A stretch of 64,000 bases of DNA, from contig CM043953.1 in the NCBI GenBank assembly GCA_014529385.2, positions 112,534,549 to 112,598,548 on the forward strand, written 5' to 3'. How positions within the stretch are numbered: the first letter of the stretch is position 1; each line of letters begins with the position of its first letter. A program made the translations under genes and the position numbers. This DNA is from Adiantum capillus-veneris. Lineage: Eukaryota; Streptophyta; Polypodiopsida; Polypodiales; Pteridaceae. Shown here piece after piece: positions 10,658-21,159 of this stretch. A model generated the notes under the pieces. It was not told where the DNA came from, made no database searches, and saw nothing but the letters and a program-made list of their open reading frames with translations.

Positions 10658-12188
10658 AAGGAAGCAGTGCAAATGAAGGACTCCGGGAATTGGCAATTGG
10701 CCATGCAGTCAGAGATGACAGCTCTGCATAAGAACCAGACATGGAAGCTAGTTAAATTACCACAGGGCAAAAAGGCTCTACCCTGTAATGGGTTTACAAG
10801 TATAAGATCACCGCTCATGATAGTCAGCCAAAGTACAAAGCAAGGCTTGTTGCCAAGGGCTTTAAGCAAGAACAAGGCATTGACTTTGATGAAGTCTTCT
10901 CTCCGGTGGTCAAGATGACTACATTGAGATGCTTTCTTGCATTCGTTGCCATATTAGATTTGGTGTTGCACCAAATGGATGTCAAGACAACGTTCTTGCA
11001 TGGTGATTTAGATGTGGAAATTTACATGCAGCAGTCAGAAGGGTTTGTTGAGAAAGGCAAGGAAGATTGGGTATGCCAGTTGTTAAAGAGTCTTTATGGC
11101 TTAAAACAATCACCGAGGGCATGGTAACATAAATTCCACAAGTTTATGCTTTCTCAAGGCTACAAACGTAGTGAGTTCGATCACTGTCTATATACAAAGA
11201 AGGCTAGGGATGGTAGTTGGCTGATCCTTATTTTGTATGTGGATGACATGTTGATTGCTGGCAAGCACTTGGAAGAAATTTCAGCTTTGAAGTCAAAGAT
11301 GTCAAAATCGTTTGACATAAAAGACATGGGTGAGGCAAGTCATATACTTGGTATGCGCATTGAGAGAGACAGATCAAAGAATTTCATTTGGTTATCTCAA
11401 ACAGAGTATATTGACAAGGTTTTGCAACGTTTCAATATGGAGAAGGGAAAGGCATTGAGTGTTCCATTGCCACCATATGTGAAACTTAGCAAACAAGATT
11501 GTCCTGTGTCTGAGGAAGAACAGGCTGAAATGGATAAGATTCCATATGTGTCTGCAGTGGGTAGTTTGATGTATGCAATGATTGTTACTCGCCCAGACAT
11601 TGCATTTGCAGTGGGAGTAGTAAGTCGATACATGTCAAACCCAGGCAAGAAACATTGGGAGGCAATGAAAGGAATATTGAGGTAGCTGAAAGCTACAAAG
11701 AGTATGTGTATATGCTATGGGAGTCAGGAGCTAAGTGTAAAGGGTTTTACAAACTCAGATTATGCAGGTGACTTAGACAACCGAAGGTCTACGTCAGGGT
11801 ATGTCTTTACATTGGCTGGTGGAGCAGTATCATGGCGTTCTAGATTACAAGATTGTGTTACTCAGTCTACTACAGAGGCTGAATATGTTGTAGCATCAGA
11901 GGCATGCAAAGAATCAATTTGGCTTAATCGACTAGTAACAGATTTGGGAATCAAAGAAGAGATGCCTGTGTTATATTGTGATAGTCAAAGTGTATACAAT
12001 TGGCTCGCAATCCAGTTTATCACTCAAAGACAAAGCATGTGGATGTGAAGTATCATTTCATCAGGGAAATGCTCGAGGAACTTCAGCTTGTCAAAGTTCA
12101 CACCACAGAAAATCCTGCTGATCTACTTACAAAAGGACTTCCCTCAGAGAGCTTTGCGCATTTTCGCAAGCAGTTAGGTGTAGGATAG
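10658..12188 (+). pseudogene. Copia reverse transcriptase and RNase H
   Basis: The RT start (N-Q-T-W-K-L-V) is in the upstream frame. A one-base loss near 10792 moves the rest, from V-Y-K-Y-K on, to another frame. The RT body has Q-M-D-V-K-T-T-F-L near 10980 and the catalytic Y-V-D-D at 11235-11246. Stops at about 11125 and 11683 replace residues that are normally Tyr. The RNase H signature S-D-Y-A-G-D is near 11755, with T-E-A-E-Y at about 11875. A second shift near 12000 carries the end of RNase H (T-K-H-V-D-V-K-Y-H) to the terminal stop at 12186-12188. Catalytic residues survive despite the breaks. Confidence 0.9.
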
Positions 12189-12268
12189 TACATCACTTCT
12201 CTACATCTCTTGTATATTAGCTTGTATAGTAGCTTGTCTCACACTTAAAGTACCACATTGGACTTTAA

Positions 12269-12469
12269 GTGGGAGGTTGTTGGGGTATAAAGCCCAATGT
12301 GTTCGCCTAGGTAAGTGGGCGGGCCGCCACGTATGTACACATATTCTTTTGTAAAAACCTAATAAGAACTCACTATGCTCTACACATTACAGTAGAGCGA
12401 GTTCACCATATCGTCCTGCTCTTCTTCTCGCACTCTCTCTCGCGTCGCACTTCCGCTCGTACTCCTTCA
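12269..12469 (+). repeat. Copia polypurine tract and 3' LTR
   Basis: GTGGGAGGT at 12269-12277 is the purine primer site directly before the LTR (12278-12469). The LTR is the same length as the 5' copy with seven substitutions and is followed by the duplicated CAAGA. Confidence 0.95.
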
Positions 12470-12815
12470 CAAGAATCTTGCCTACATCTTTGCCTTCCCT
12501 GCTAAAATTCCCAGGTTGAGACTTGCAAAGCATATCATCTATGTCTTTATTGATGATGGTGTATTGAGGAAAAATAGGTGCATTTGCGTTAGCAGCAGCC
12601 ACATTTCCTCTAGCAGGCATGGTAACTTACTTCACCATATCAACCAAGGTCACACTTAGCAAAATATCCTATTTCACTTGAAGTCACTTAAATCAATTTG
12701 AATAGTCGTTTAAGATAAGGTGAGAAGCAATTTGGAGAAGTAATAATAAATCAATCAAATTTTGATATCACAACACTTCGGGTTTTCAAAAGGCTACAAG
12801 GTTTTTCGGAAGTTT

Positions 12816-13093
12816 CTAATAAATCCTAGTGGGTCTAACATAATGTACTCGGTAATATCCATTGTGACATCCTTCCACCAATGGAGCATAGTTGTCCCAT
12901 TTCTTCAGTCTGTCTGATGGTTGATTCCAATAGTCCTTTACTATCTTCAGCTGTAACATCTCTTCATTGGCGTGTGAGTCATACCATTCATGAGTAAGAG
13001 ATTTGTTTGTTACAGGAACCCCCATTTTAGTGTGGATAATCGCCTTCCTGTACCCGAAGTAGTCATTGAAGAAAGAAGATTCCTTTGGAAACA
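12816..13093 (-). pseudogene. C-terminal half of unknown gene, module B
   Basis: The minus-strand frame runs from the LTR boundary at 13093 to a stop at 12816-12818. Its S-S-F-F-N-D-Y...H-E-W-Y-D...G-Y-Y-R-V-H-Y-V pattern aligns over about 85 residues with the end of module A at 33216-33491 (S-S-R-Y-F-Y-R-N...K-E-W-Y-K...G-P-F-R-I-Y-V). The matching N-terminal half lies at 32492-33101, on the far side of the Tat element. Joined exactly at the LTR edges, the two halves keep frame. I do not recognise the family. This is the tail of a gene cut by the retrotransposon. Confidence 0.75.
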
Positions 13094-15103
13094 TGTTGGT
13101 GCAGCCAAAGTGTGTTGACTCTAGAAGGTGGCATGGGAATATATGTGCAGGCAAGCAGAAACATGGCAAAGGGCTGGAGCAGCTAGGAAAATCATAGGAT
13201 GACATGTACCAATGGAATTGTATGACTGATGCGGCTTATAGGCCAAGGAAGGCTCCATGAGGGGCTAATTTGGGTAGTAGATGAAGGAGATACAAAGCAC
13301 AGATTTTGGGTCCAGGAATGTAGAGTTTGAAGTGCTGGAGGAGCACGTCTAGACGGCTCATCAAACCGAGATAAGGAGCCCAAGTTATTGAAGGATAAAG
13401 TTTCAATGACTTGTAGATTCTTGTCGGATAGGGCAACTGGGGACGGGTGGTCCAAGTGGAAGTCGAGGTACAGATGTGTAGAGCTCAATTTATGGAGCCT
13501 ACCCATATTTTCAGATTGCAGGTCAGAGCTATGGTTTGCATTTTATGGCCACTTGGATTTTTTCCGAGGGCGGGGTCTGAGCCCACTTGGCCGCATTGAT
13601 GGATGTTCCATTTGGCATCTTTTGGGTCTTACCAAAGTTCTCAGTGATAGTGTACATGATGTGGAGTTAGCACAAAGTCACGACACGTGATTCCGATCCT
13701 CAAGCACCGAGTTATGGCTTGGTTTGGCCACCTTGGATAGCGAACTCTGGGAAGTCAGAATGTAGTGGGGTTTGCACGGCTTGGGAGCCAATACAGCAGA
13801 GACCCAGCTTGGCTTTGCGGTTTGAAGATCCAACCCCGGCGCGGTAGAGTAAAGCCAGGAGAAGAAGGCAGGGAAAAAAGAGGTTTTTTTACTTGAAATG
13901 GGAATTTTTTGGGAGGAATTTAGAGATCCCCAAGGGCTATTGCTTCACAGGCTGCCACGTGGCTGGTGATTGACCCATATACACAATGGAAGGTCCGGGG
14001 GCCACAATATGTAATGTGGGCAGTGAGCCCCATTAGGAGAATAACGTGGAGAGAGGAGATCTTCCTCCTTGTTGTCTATGGCGCGTGGGTCGCGGCCCTA
14101 CTGAGTGCTGTACGGAGAGGTCAGTGGTGGATTTGGCCAATGGCTAGACGGTGCCATGGCGCGTGCCCGTGTGGAGTGGTTGATGATGTGGCAGGTTCGC
14201 GCTAGCAGTGAGTCCTGCGGCTCAGTTGGGGCCTCAAAGTTTTGCGGCTCGATTACGGCTCGGTTGGGGCCCCAAAGTTTTGAAGAAACAAGGGAGGGCA
14301 ATAGCCACCTTGCTATTGCCTCCCCCCCTCATGGAAGAAGGTGATCCCACAGTGAAGGGAGAGCAAGTCCAAGGCCCTTCAAAGATCTAGCAAAGCCAAA
14401 GAGAGAATTCAAAGGCTCAAGAGGAGCAAGTCGGGCGGCCAAATTGAGAGGCTAAAGGAGTCAAGATGTGTACACCATGCAATTGCTTCCAAAAGTGAAC
14501 TATGCCAGGTGTAAGCAATGCAAACAAATTCCAAAAAAAGCTCTAAGTGAAGTGTACGAGATGAAAGCTCACCCCTTATTTCTTTTTTAGACCTCCTAGA
14601 GACACCCCTATAAAAGAATGTAAATGTGAAAATTTGAGGGCTTTTTTTGCTTGAGTGTGTGATTGAAAGTTGCAAGCCTGTGTACTGCAAAGCTTTCCAT
14701 TGAAGTTGTATACTTGATTGTACTATTCCCCTATGCAATAGTACCACATATTTGCCCCTATTTCTTGTGTTGCTTCTCCCCATTCCACTCCTTTTCTCTC
14801 GCTCTTTGTGTATTGGACAGTGCTTGCAGAAGGTTTTCTTGCAGCTTGAAGGGTGTTACCAAGAGGGCAGAATCGCGGTGTTTTGTTAGTCGAAAAGGGT
14901 GAGTTGAGCAGAGTGGGTGCATTTGTGCTACAAGGTGTTTTTGCAAGGTATGAGATAGTTGTTCTGTGTGCTAAAGTGGAGTTGTTAGTGCAAATTAGCC
15001 AATTTGAAGGTGTTATTTCAGAGGTTACTAAGCTGTGGAATCCCTGGTCCATAGAGAGGCAAACATTTGGTGTGCTGGGTGTGTTCCCTATTCCCCCTCT
15101 CCA
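13094..15103 (+). repeat. Tat-type 5' LTR, 2010 bp
   Basis: It starts TGTTGGTGCAGCC and ends CCTCTCCA. It aligns along its whole length with the split 3' LTR but lacks about 50-60 bases that the other copy has near 21051-21106. Open frames inside it have no recognisable domain and are inconsistent between the two copies, so I do not treat them as genes. CCTATAAAAG at about 14609-14618 (31999-32008 in the other copy) is a plausible U3 TATA box. Confidence 0.9.
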
Positions 15104-15108
15104 TCTTC

Positions 15109-15126
15109 TGGTGCCCCCACGGAGGA
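15109..15126 (+). other. Primer-binding site, Tat-type
   Basis: TGGTGCCCCCACGGAGGA begins five bases after the LTR. Almost the same 18-mer (one difference) follows the LTR at 63946. I cannot assign the tRNA from memory with confidence. Confidence 0.7.
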
Positions 15127-15180
15127 GCCGTTGATTGCTCGTTCGTGTTGATCAAAGACAGTTATTTCCATCAAGGAGAG

Positions 15181-16290
15181 ATGGCAACACATAGTTATGG
15201 ACCAGTTTTGGCGGAGAAGGAGATCCAGAAGAGTGGATGTCCGAGTTCAATTTGTATATGGTGTCACTACATATGCCGAATGAAGATAGCAAGATGAAAA
15301 CGATCCCGTTGTTGATGCGGGGAAAAGCAAAGACATGGTTCTATGCTTTGGAGGGAGAGCCAAGAATTATGTGCCCGACGTTGCAGTCCCGTTTTCTACA
15401 AGATTTTTGAAAAGAGGTATCTCCTGTTGACTTAGATGCAAGATTGAAAAATTTGAAGCAAGACGTGAACGAGGAATTTAGCGTCTTCCTCGCCCGCTTT
15501 GCAGAGTGCTGGAGGGACTTTGCAGTGGCCATTCAGTTGGTCAATGGTGGTGAGTACTTTAAATTGGAAATGTTTATGTCTTGTTTACATCCCAAAGTTC
15601 GTGAAAGGGTGGATTTCAAGGCCCCGGAGAATTACAATGGGGATGTTTCTATTGCGCGGTCTAAGAGCCAGAAAATAAAGAAGAAAATTGAGCAAGGCGC
15701 GTTGGGGTATGAGGCGATGGTTCCCAATGCAACCTGGAGTCCGAGAGAAGAAGTCCAAACAAAGAATCAGCCCAATCGAGGGGTAGAAACCGTTCCTCAA
15801 CAATGGGTACGTACAGTTCAAGATTTTTCTGAGCAAATGCAAGAGTTGCATTTAAGTGTTATGGATAGAGGTCAAGCAAGGACATGAAGAGGCAGAGCTA
15901 GGCAATTTCCTGGCAGGTGTAACAATTGCGGAGAGGAAGGTTACTATGCTCCAGATTGTCCTCACCCACCAAGGGAAAGGGGCAACATGTATCCTCTATT
16001 TGGTTGAGGCCGGGGTCAAGCACAGTTTAATGGCCAAAGAGGGCAGCAAGAGGTTGAAAACCAAGCACAGGCGGCTCCATCAGGTAATGATGAAATACAA
16101 AGGTTTAACATTATTGGTGTTGACAGGCAGGAGGTTGACATTATGGCCAAAAAAAGAGCACGCGGTGAAAGAGAGACTAAGACAGAGCGTGAAACTAGAG
16201 CAAAGAAGGGTCAAGAAAAGGTAAATGAAGGTAGAGTAGCCAGATCCAAGCAGAAGAAGGAGAAGGCAGAGAATTACCCAAAAGGATTTT
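15181..16290 (+). pseudogene. Tat-type gag with nucleocapsid region
   Basis: The gag is spread over shifting frames. It starts with an ATG at 15181 (MATHSYGP). A capsid-like part follows, with K-T-W-F-Y-A-L-E near 15330 and the longest open piece at 15444-15887. A basic nucleocapsid part then contains the zinc-knuckle pattern C-N-N-C at 15918-15929, ending in Cys at 15957. The His of the knuckle is replaced by Tyr (TAC at 15942), as a C-to-T change would produce, so zinc binding is probably lost. A stop after L-Q-D-F near 15410 and frameshifts near 15300 and 15880 disrupt it. Confidence 0.7.
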
Positions 16291-16400
16291 CAATTGGGAC
16301 GCGGTAATCCGGAGTAGGATTTGGTAAGAGATGTTCAAAATCAAAAGGCTAACATCACTTTTGGGCATCTGCTTGCATTAAACCTCAAGTTAAGAAGGCA

Positions 16401-16811
16401 ATGGTCAACCAGTGTCAGTACGAGGCTTCCTCGAGTGGGAGGAGATGTGCATGCGGTACAAAATCTACCTTAAAGGTGGGGAGCCCGACTGATGTTCTTT
16501 GGGTGGTGGATGTTTTGCTTGAGAAGAAGAAACATGTTCAAGCCTACATCGATGGTGGTGCTCAAGTTTGTGCTATTACTGAATCTGCTATGAAATATAT
16601 TGGCATTAAAGCTGTTGTCAGGTCCAATGTGCGAATGAGGATGGCTAATCATGCCAAAGCTCATTGTTTAGGAGTGGCACAAGATGTGAAGGTAGAGGTT
16701 ATGGGAATTGAATGCTTAATCGATTTTTTTGTCATGAAAGAAGGAGAGAATGCTTATCCAATTATATTGGGAAGGCCATGGTTGCTCACAATTGGAGCCA
16801 AGCAAGATTGA
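16401..16811 (+). pseudogene. Tat-type aspartic protease
   Basis: 136 residues open from MVNQCQYE. The active-site region reads Y-I-D-G-G-A-Q-V with the Asp codon at 16551. The position after Asp is Gly instead of the usual Thr or Ser. The protein ends with the conserved I-I-L-G-R-P-W-L flap-end motif near 16760. The same D-G-G variant occurs in the 43.9-44.7 kb element, so it may be a lineage feature and not a mutation. RT follows in another frame. Confidence 0.75.
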
Positions 16812-16820
16812 GAGACCGGG

Positions 16821-18037
16821 GTGTTTACCTTGCTCAATCAGGAAAATGGAGGACAGATTGTGTTGGACCTAAAGACCAAGGAAAGTCATTTTCATCCCTC
16901 AGCAGGTGGAGATAATCGAGATTTTAGTACAAGTTATGAGTATGAAACGAAGTCTAATTATGATGAAGGGTTGACCAGTGTTGAAGAGGAAGAGAGTGAT
17001 GAGGATTTATTGAAGCTGGATACAAATTTATTCGGAGTCACAGTAGACTCTACCACTGCAAGGAGAGGTATGCAAGTTCCTGTTTTTAGTCTACAGGCTA
17101 AAGAGGTGGAAGATATGCTAGGTGCATATTTAACAAAGCAGGAGAAAGAAGGCTATATAAACCTATGTGCATCCTACCCTGAATTATTTGCAACAGAGTA
17201 TAAGGATCTGAGGGGATCTAAAGGAGTGGAGCATCATATTCTACTTAAACAAGGATACAAGCCAAAAGCACAGATATTCAAAAGGAAGCTCTATGGTAGG
17301 AGATCAATAAGTTGCTCGAGGTAGGTATTATATATCCAATAAAGGAGTCTGAGTGGGTCTCTCCTGTTGTCATTACCCCAAAGAAAAATGGAAAATGGCG
17401 AGTGTGTGTAGATTATAAGCCTTTGAATGCTGCAACCAAGCGGAATCATTACCCCCTGCCATTTCAAGATGAGATTTGAAACCAGGTTGCGGGACATGAA
17501 TGCTATTCCGTTATGGATGGTTTTTCAGGGTATTTTCAGATTGGTATTTCTTTGGAGGACCATTTAAAGACTACCTTCATTTCTCCATGGGGTTTCTTTG
17601 CCTACCGCAGGATTCCTTTTCGACTGGTGAATGTGTATGCAACATTTCAAGATTGGATGAACAAGGTGTTCGGTCCATACTTGGGTAAGTTCATTAGAGT
17701 GTTTATGGATGATATTGGTTGCTATAGTTCCAGGGCAGAACATTTGTCCAAGTTAAGGCTATTTTTTCAAAGGCTAGATGAAGAAGGAGGTAAATTGCGT
17801 CCAAAGAAGTGCAAGCTAGCACAACCAAGGGTTCAATTGCTGGGTCATGTGGTATCACAGAACGGAATTGAAGCAGACCCAGAGAAGGTGAAAGCATTGG
17901 TTCTTATGGAGCCTCCAACCAGTGCAACGGGATTGGCATCATTCGTGGTATTTATCCCGCTTCTTTGGGATGTTGTCTCAATATGTCTACCCTCTTCAAA
18001 AAAGGGCTCAGTAGGTGCATGGATTTCAATGGGATGA
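16821..18037 (+). pseudogene. Tat-type reverse transcriptase
   Basis: A linker (16821-17324) leads into RT, which begins near 17300 with V-G-I-I-Y-P. It has P-K-K-N-G-K-W-R-V-C-V-D-Y at about 17379-17417 and the catalytic F-M-D-D at 17702-17713, where Phe replaces Tyr as in other Ty3 elements. L-L-G-H-V-V-S follows near 17840. Breaks: a frameshift near 17320, a stop at about 17479, and a frameshift into the RNase H piece near 17960-18030. Confidence 0.85.
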
Positions 18038-18587
18038 GGAAGCTCAAGAGGCATTTGATAAAGTGAAGGGTATTCTATGTCATTTACCTACAGTATGCCC
18101 TCCTAATCATGAAGATGATTTTTATATTGCTATGACGGTGGGAACGGTGGCTATCAAAGCAGTATTGCTACAAAAGGTGGGAAGGAGTTATAAGCCCATT
18201 TACTTTGAAATCAGGGTCATTAGTCCGGGTGAAGCTACTTATAGGGAGGCGGAACAATGGGTGATGGCTTTTGTCTTTGCCTACAGAAAGTTCAAAGTAT
18301 ATTTCATTGTTCAGAAGTTTTATGTATTGATTGCTAAAAATCTTTTGCCTGAAGTGGTGCTACACTTGAAGCCAGGGAAACGAATCATGAAGTGGGTAAT
18401 TGAGCTTCAAGAGTTTGAGTTTGAGTTCAAAATGGATCACACACGACGGTCTCGCTTGGCGAATATCCTAGTCAACAAGGATGTTGAGTTACCAATTTAT
18501 CCAAGGGTGGTACGAGAGGAGGATAAGGAGGAACCCAACTTGGAAGGGGCCTTCAAAATGTGGTTTGATGGCACTTACAGATGGTAA
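18015..18587 (+). pseudogene. Tat-type first RNase H
   Basis: 190 open residues covering the end of RT (Q-W-D-E-E-A-Q-E-A-F near the start) and a Ty3 RNase H: F-Y-I-A-M-T near 18120, K-P-I-Y-F-E near 18193, and K-W-V-I-E-L-Q-E-F near 18390. In several Ty3 elements the first motif is D-A-S; here it is altered, consistent with a degenerate first RNase H in lineages that carry a second one. Confidence 0.75.
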
Positions 18588-18975
18588 CACAGAAAGCAGG
18601 TGGAGGTGTAGTCATTCATGATCCGCACGACACAGTTATTTTTTCCAAAGCTTACAACTTGGAGGAGGTGCATACCAACAGTGAAGCGGAATATCTTACT
18701 TTACACCTGGGACTCAAGCAATGCATTAACTTTGGCATATCAAGGTTAGTAGTAAAAGGTGATTCTCTACTAGTTGTCAAACAACTTTTGGGCCAATGGC
18801 AGGTAAAGAGGGATTCCCTCAAGAATTGGTTTTTTTCCATAAAGAAGCTATTGAAGTTTTTTGAAGCAGTGCAGTTCAAACATGTGACAAGAGAACAAAA
18901 CCAGGAAGCGGATCGGTTGGCTAGCAGCCGTGTTCAGACTCAAGTGTCGAGTTTGTATGCAGGGCCGGCCACTTA
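18554..18975 (+). pseudogene. Second (archaeal-like) RNase H
   Basis: The domain starts M-W-F-D-G-T at about 18557, with the first catalytic Asp. After a shift near 18580 it continues G-G-G-V-V-I-H-D, N-S-E-A-E-Y (second catalytic acid) near 18680 and V-V-K-G-D-S (third Asp) near 18760, then Q-N-Q-E-A-D-R-L-A near 18900. This set of motifs defines the extra RNase H of plant Tat/Ogre-type Ty3 elements. It lies directly between the first RNase H and integrase. Confidence 0.85.
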
Positions 18976-20224
18976 TGCAGGTAGAGAGACTTTGAAGGAT
19001 ATTGATGATTTCTTGAGTACAAGTCAATGTTCCGACGGGCTTTCCAAGCTACAAAAGAGGAGGGTTGTTCAAAAGGCTAAAAGGTTCACTCTGGCTGGAG
19101 AACATCTTATGATGCATGGTAGAGATGGGGTGCTACGTCGTGTCCTTTACAAGGAAGAGATCGGTATGGTATTGGAGCAATGCCACGAAGAAAGCGGTCA
19201 TCAGGGTAAGAGTCAAGTCTTGTTTCGTATTCTAAGAAGTGGGTTTTGGTGGCCTTCTGTTGTGCGAGATGTGCATTATTGGTGCAAGACGTGTCATTAG
19301 TGTCAAGTGATGGGTGAAAGAAGACTGGTAGCTGAGCAGCAAGGGGCTATCATCGCACATGATTCCTTTGAAAAGTGGGGTTTGGATGCATTTGGTCCAT
19401 TTCCCAAGTCAATGAGCGGTAAGAAATATGTGGTAGTGGCCATAGACTACCTTACTTGGTGGGTCGAGGCTAAAGCGTTCAAAGAAGTAAATGCACATAC
19501 TGTTGCTCAGTTTGTATTTGATTGCATATGTTGTCGCTTTGAAGTGCCTTGGGTGCTTATATCAGATCGGGGACAAGGGTTCAGAAGTAAGTTGGTGCAT
19601 GCCCTGGTGGACAAATTGGGGATTCAACACTGATTTTCATCTCCATACCATCCGCAGTACAATGGTTTGGTAGAGAGTGCCAATGGGTAGATAGTCAAGA
19701 TGCTTACGAAGTATATATACCAGCAGGTTGAAAGGTGGGAATCTAACCTTGACAAATGCTTGTGGGCTTACAGGACTTCATATAAGGTGGCAACCAACTT
19801 TACTCCATATGAGTTGGTATATGGCAAGGAAGTGGTCCTACCTGTGCATGTGCAATTAGGGGTTCTCAAAGGTTTTTGGCAAATAGATAAGACTCATCAA
19901 GATGTTTTGCAGGACATAATTACAAGCCTTGAAACTTTGAAGATGGATCATGAGGCAGCGGCAGATTTTTATGCGAAGCAGCGAGAGAGAAGAGTAGCAA
20001 AGTTCAACCAACATTTTCCAGTCAAGCGGATTGAGAAGGGCAATCTAGTGATGAAGTATGAGAGTTATCTTGACTTTACCTTTCAAATTAACTTCCAAAA
20101 AAAGTGGACGGGACCTTACAAGGTTCATCAAGTTTTTCCCAATGGTACTTATGCACTAATAAGGATGGATGGTTGGTTCCTCAAACACAGGGTTAATGCT
20201 CTACGTCTCAAGCTCTATTTTTAA
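18976..20224 (+). pseudogene. Tat-type integrase
   Basis: Zinc region: H-Q-G-K near 19200 and C-K-T-C-H near 19288, with a TAG stop at 19298-19300. Core: first Asp in G-L-D-A-F-G near 19385, second in I-S-D-R-G-Q near 19563, Glu in G-L-V-E-S-A near 19672. Stops at about 19631 and 19688 interrupt it. The C-terminal part (19700-20224) has W-A-Y-R-T-S, then W-T-G-P-Y-K-V near 20105 and V-N-A-L-R-L-K, after which the element's untranslated end begins. Confidence 0.85.
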
Positions 20225-20409
20225 AGGGAGCTAGTGCCAGCAGTGCATCAGATTCTTATGCAGGGGGTGGGGCAATCCACTTGAAGGTTTGGCAGTAGGA
20301 TGCAAGAAAACTATGTAAATATGGTTTTCGCTTTCTCATAGTGCGTCCTAGGTTTTGTAGCTAGTAGTGGAATAAACGCTCTTATGTGGTTGAGCATTAA
20401 TGCTCAACT

Positions 20410-20422
20410 AGGGGGTGGGCAA
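20410..20422 (+). other. Polypurine tract, Tat-type element
   Basis: AGGGGGTGGGCAA directly precedes the 3' LTR start (TGATGATG at 20423), the expected place for plus-strand priming. Confidence 0.8.
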
Positions 20423-21159
20423 TGATGATGTAGCCAAAATGTGTCGACTCTAGAAGGTAACATGGGTAGATATGTGCAGGCGAGTAGAATAATGGAAAAG
20501 GGCTGGAGCAGCTAGGAAAATCATGCGATGACAAGTAGCAGTGGAATTGTATGACTGATGTGTCTTATAGGCCAAGGAAGGCTCCATGAGGGGCTAATTT
20601 GGGTAGCAGATGAAGGAGATGAAAAGTGCAGCTTTTGGGTCCACAAATGTAAAGCTTGAAGTGCTGGAGGAGCAGGTCCAAACGGCTCATCAAACCGAGC
20701 TACAGAGCCCAAGTTATTGAAAGATAAAGTTTCAATGAATTGTAGATTCTTACCGGACAGGGCAACTGAGGACGCATGGTCCAAGTGGAAGTCGAGGTAC
20801 AGGTGTGTAGAGCTCAAATTATGGAGCCTACTTGTCTTTTCAGATTGCGGATCAAAGCTATGGTTTGCATTTTATGACCAGTTGAATTTTTTCCGGGGGC
20901 CGGGTCTGAGCCCACTTGGCCGCATTGATGGATGTGCTGTCTGGCATCTTTTGGGTCTCGCCAAAGTTCTCGGTGATAGTGTACATGATGTGGAGATAGC
21001 ACGAAGTCACGACATGTGAATCCGATCCTTAAGCACCAAGTTATGGCTTGGGAAAACCTAGGGCTGTTGAAGACAAAGTGTTTGCAGATGATTTTTCAAA
21101 TTTTTGGCCACCTTGGATAGCGAACTCCGGGAAGTCGGAATGATTTGGGGTTTGCGTGT
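20423..21159 (+). repeat. Tat-type 3' LTR, first part
   Basis: Aligns with 13094-13775 of the 5' LTR. It is broken at 21159 by the nested minus-strand element; the last six bases (GCGTGT) are the left half of an imperfect target duplication. Confidence 0.9.

Larger units (their letters stand above)
6928..12469 (+). mobile_element. Ty1/copia LTR retrotransposon, complete but mutated
   Basis: Two 192-bp LTRs (6928-7119 and 12278-12469) start TGTTGGGG and end CTTCA. They differ at 7 positions (3.6%). The 5-bp duplication CAAGA is perfect at 6923-6927 and 12470-12474. The PBS at 7122 resembles the initiator-tRNA-Met site, and a purine tract precedes the 3' LTR. Inside is one gag-protease-integrase-RT-RNase H polyprotein in copia order. 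It is broken by four in-frame stops (about 9773, 10655, 11125, 11683) and two frameshifts (near 10792 and 12000), so it is no longer autonomous. The pol sequence most resembles Tork/Tnt1-type plant copia. Confidence 0.95.
6715..12620 (-). pseudogene. Ty3 gag start, split by a copia element
   Basis: Two minus-strand pieces, 12475-12620 and 6715-6927, form the N-terminus of a Ty3 gag. The first begins MPARGNV and the second carries the Retrotrans_gag signature A-K-R-W-W-R-D-H near 6820 and K-N-Y-Q-N near 6780. Removing the copia element plus one copy of its CAAGA duplication brings the two into one open frame. Compared with related gags, residues are missing between the W-W-R-D-H and K-N-Y-Q-N blocks, and homology stops at about 6715, where a plus-strand integrase fragment abuts. 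It was therefore already a relic or was truncated later. Sequence upstream of the start (12640-12815) looks like a leader with no gene. Confidence 0.75.

Noticed and set aside
13192-15052. Open frames inside the 2-kb Tat-type LTR
   Set aside because: They are not preserved between the two LTR copies and show no domain; they appear to be chance frames.
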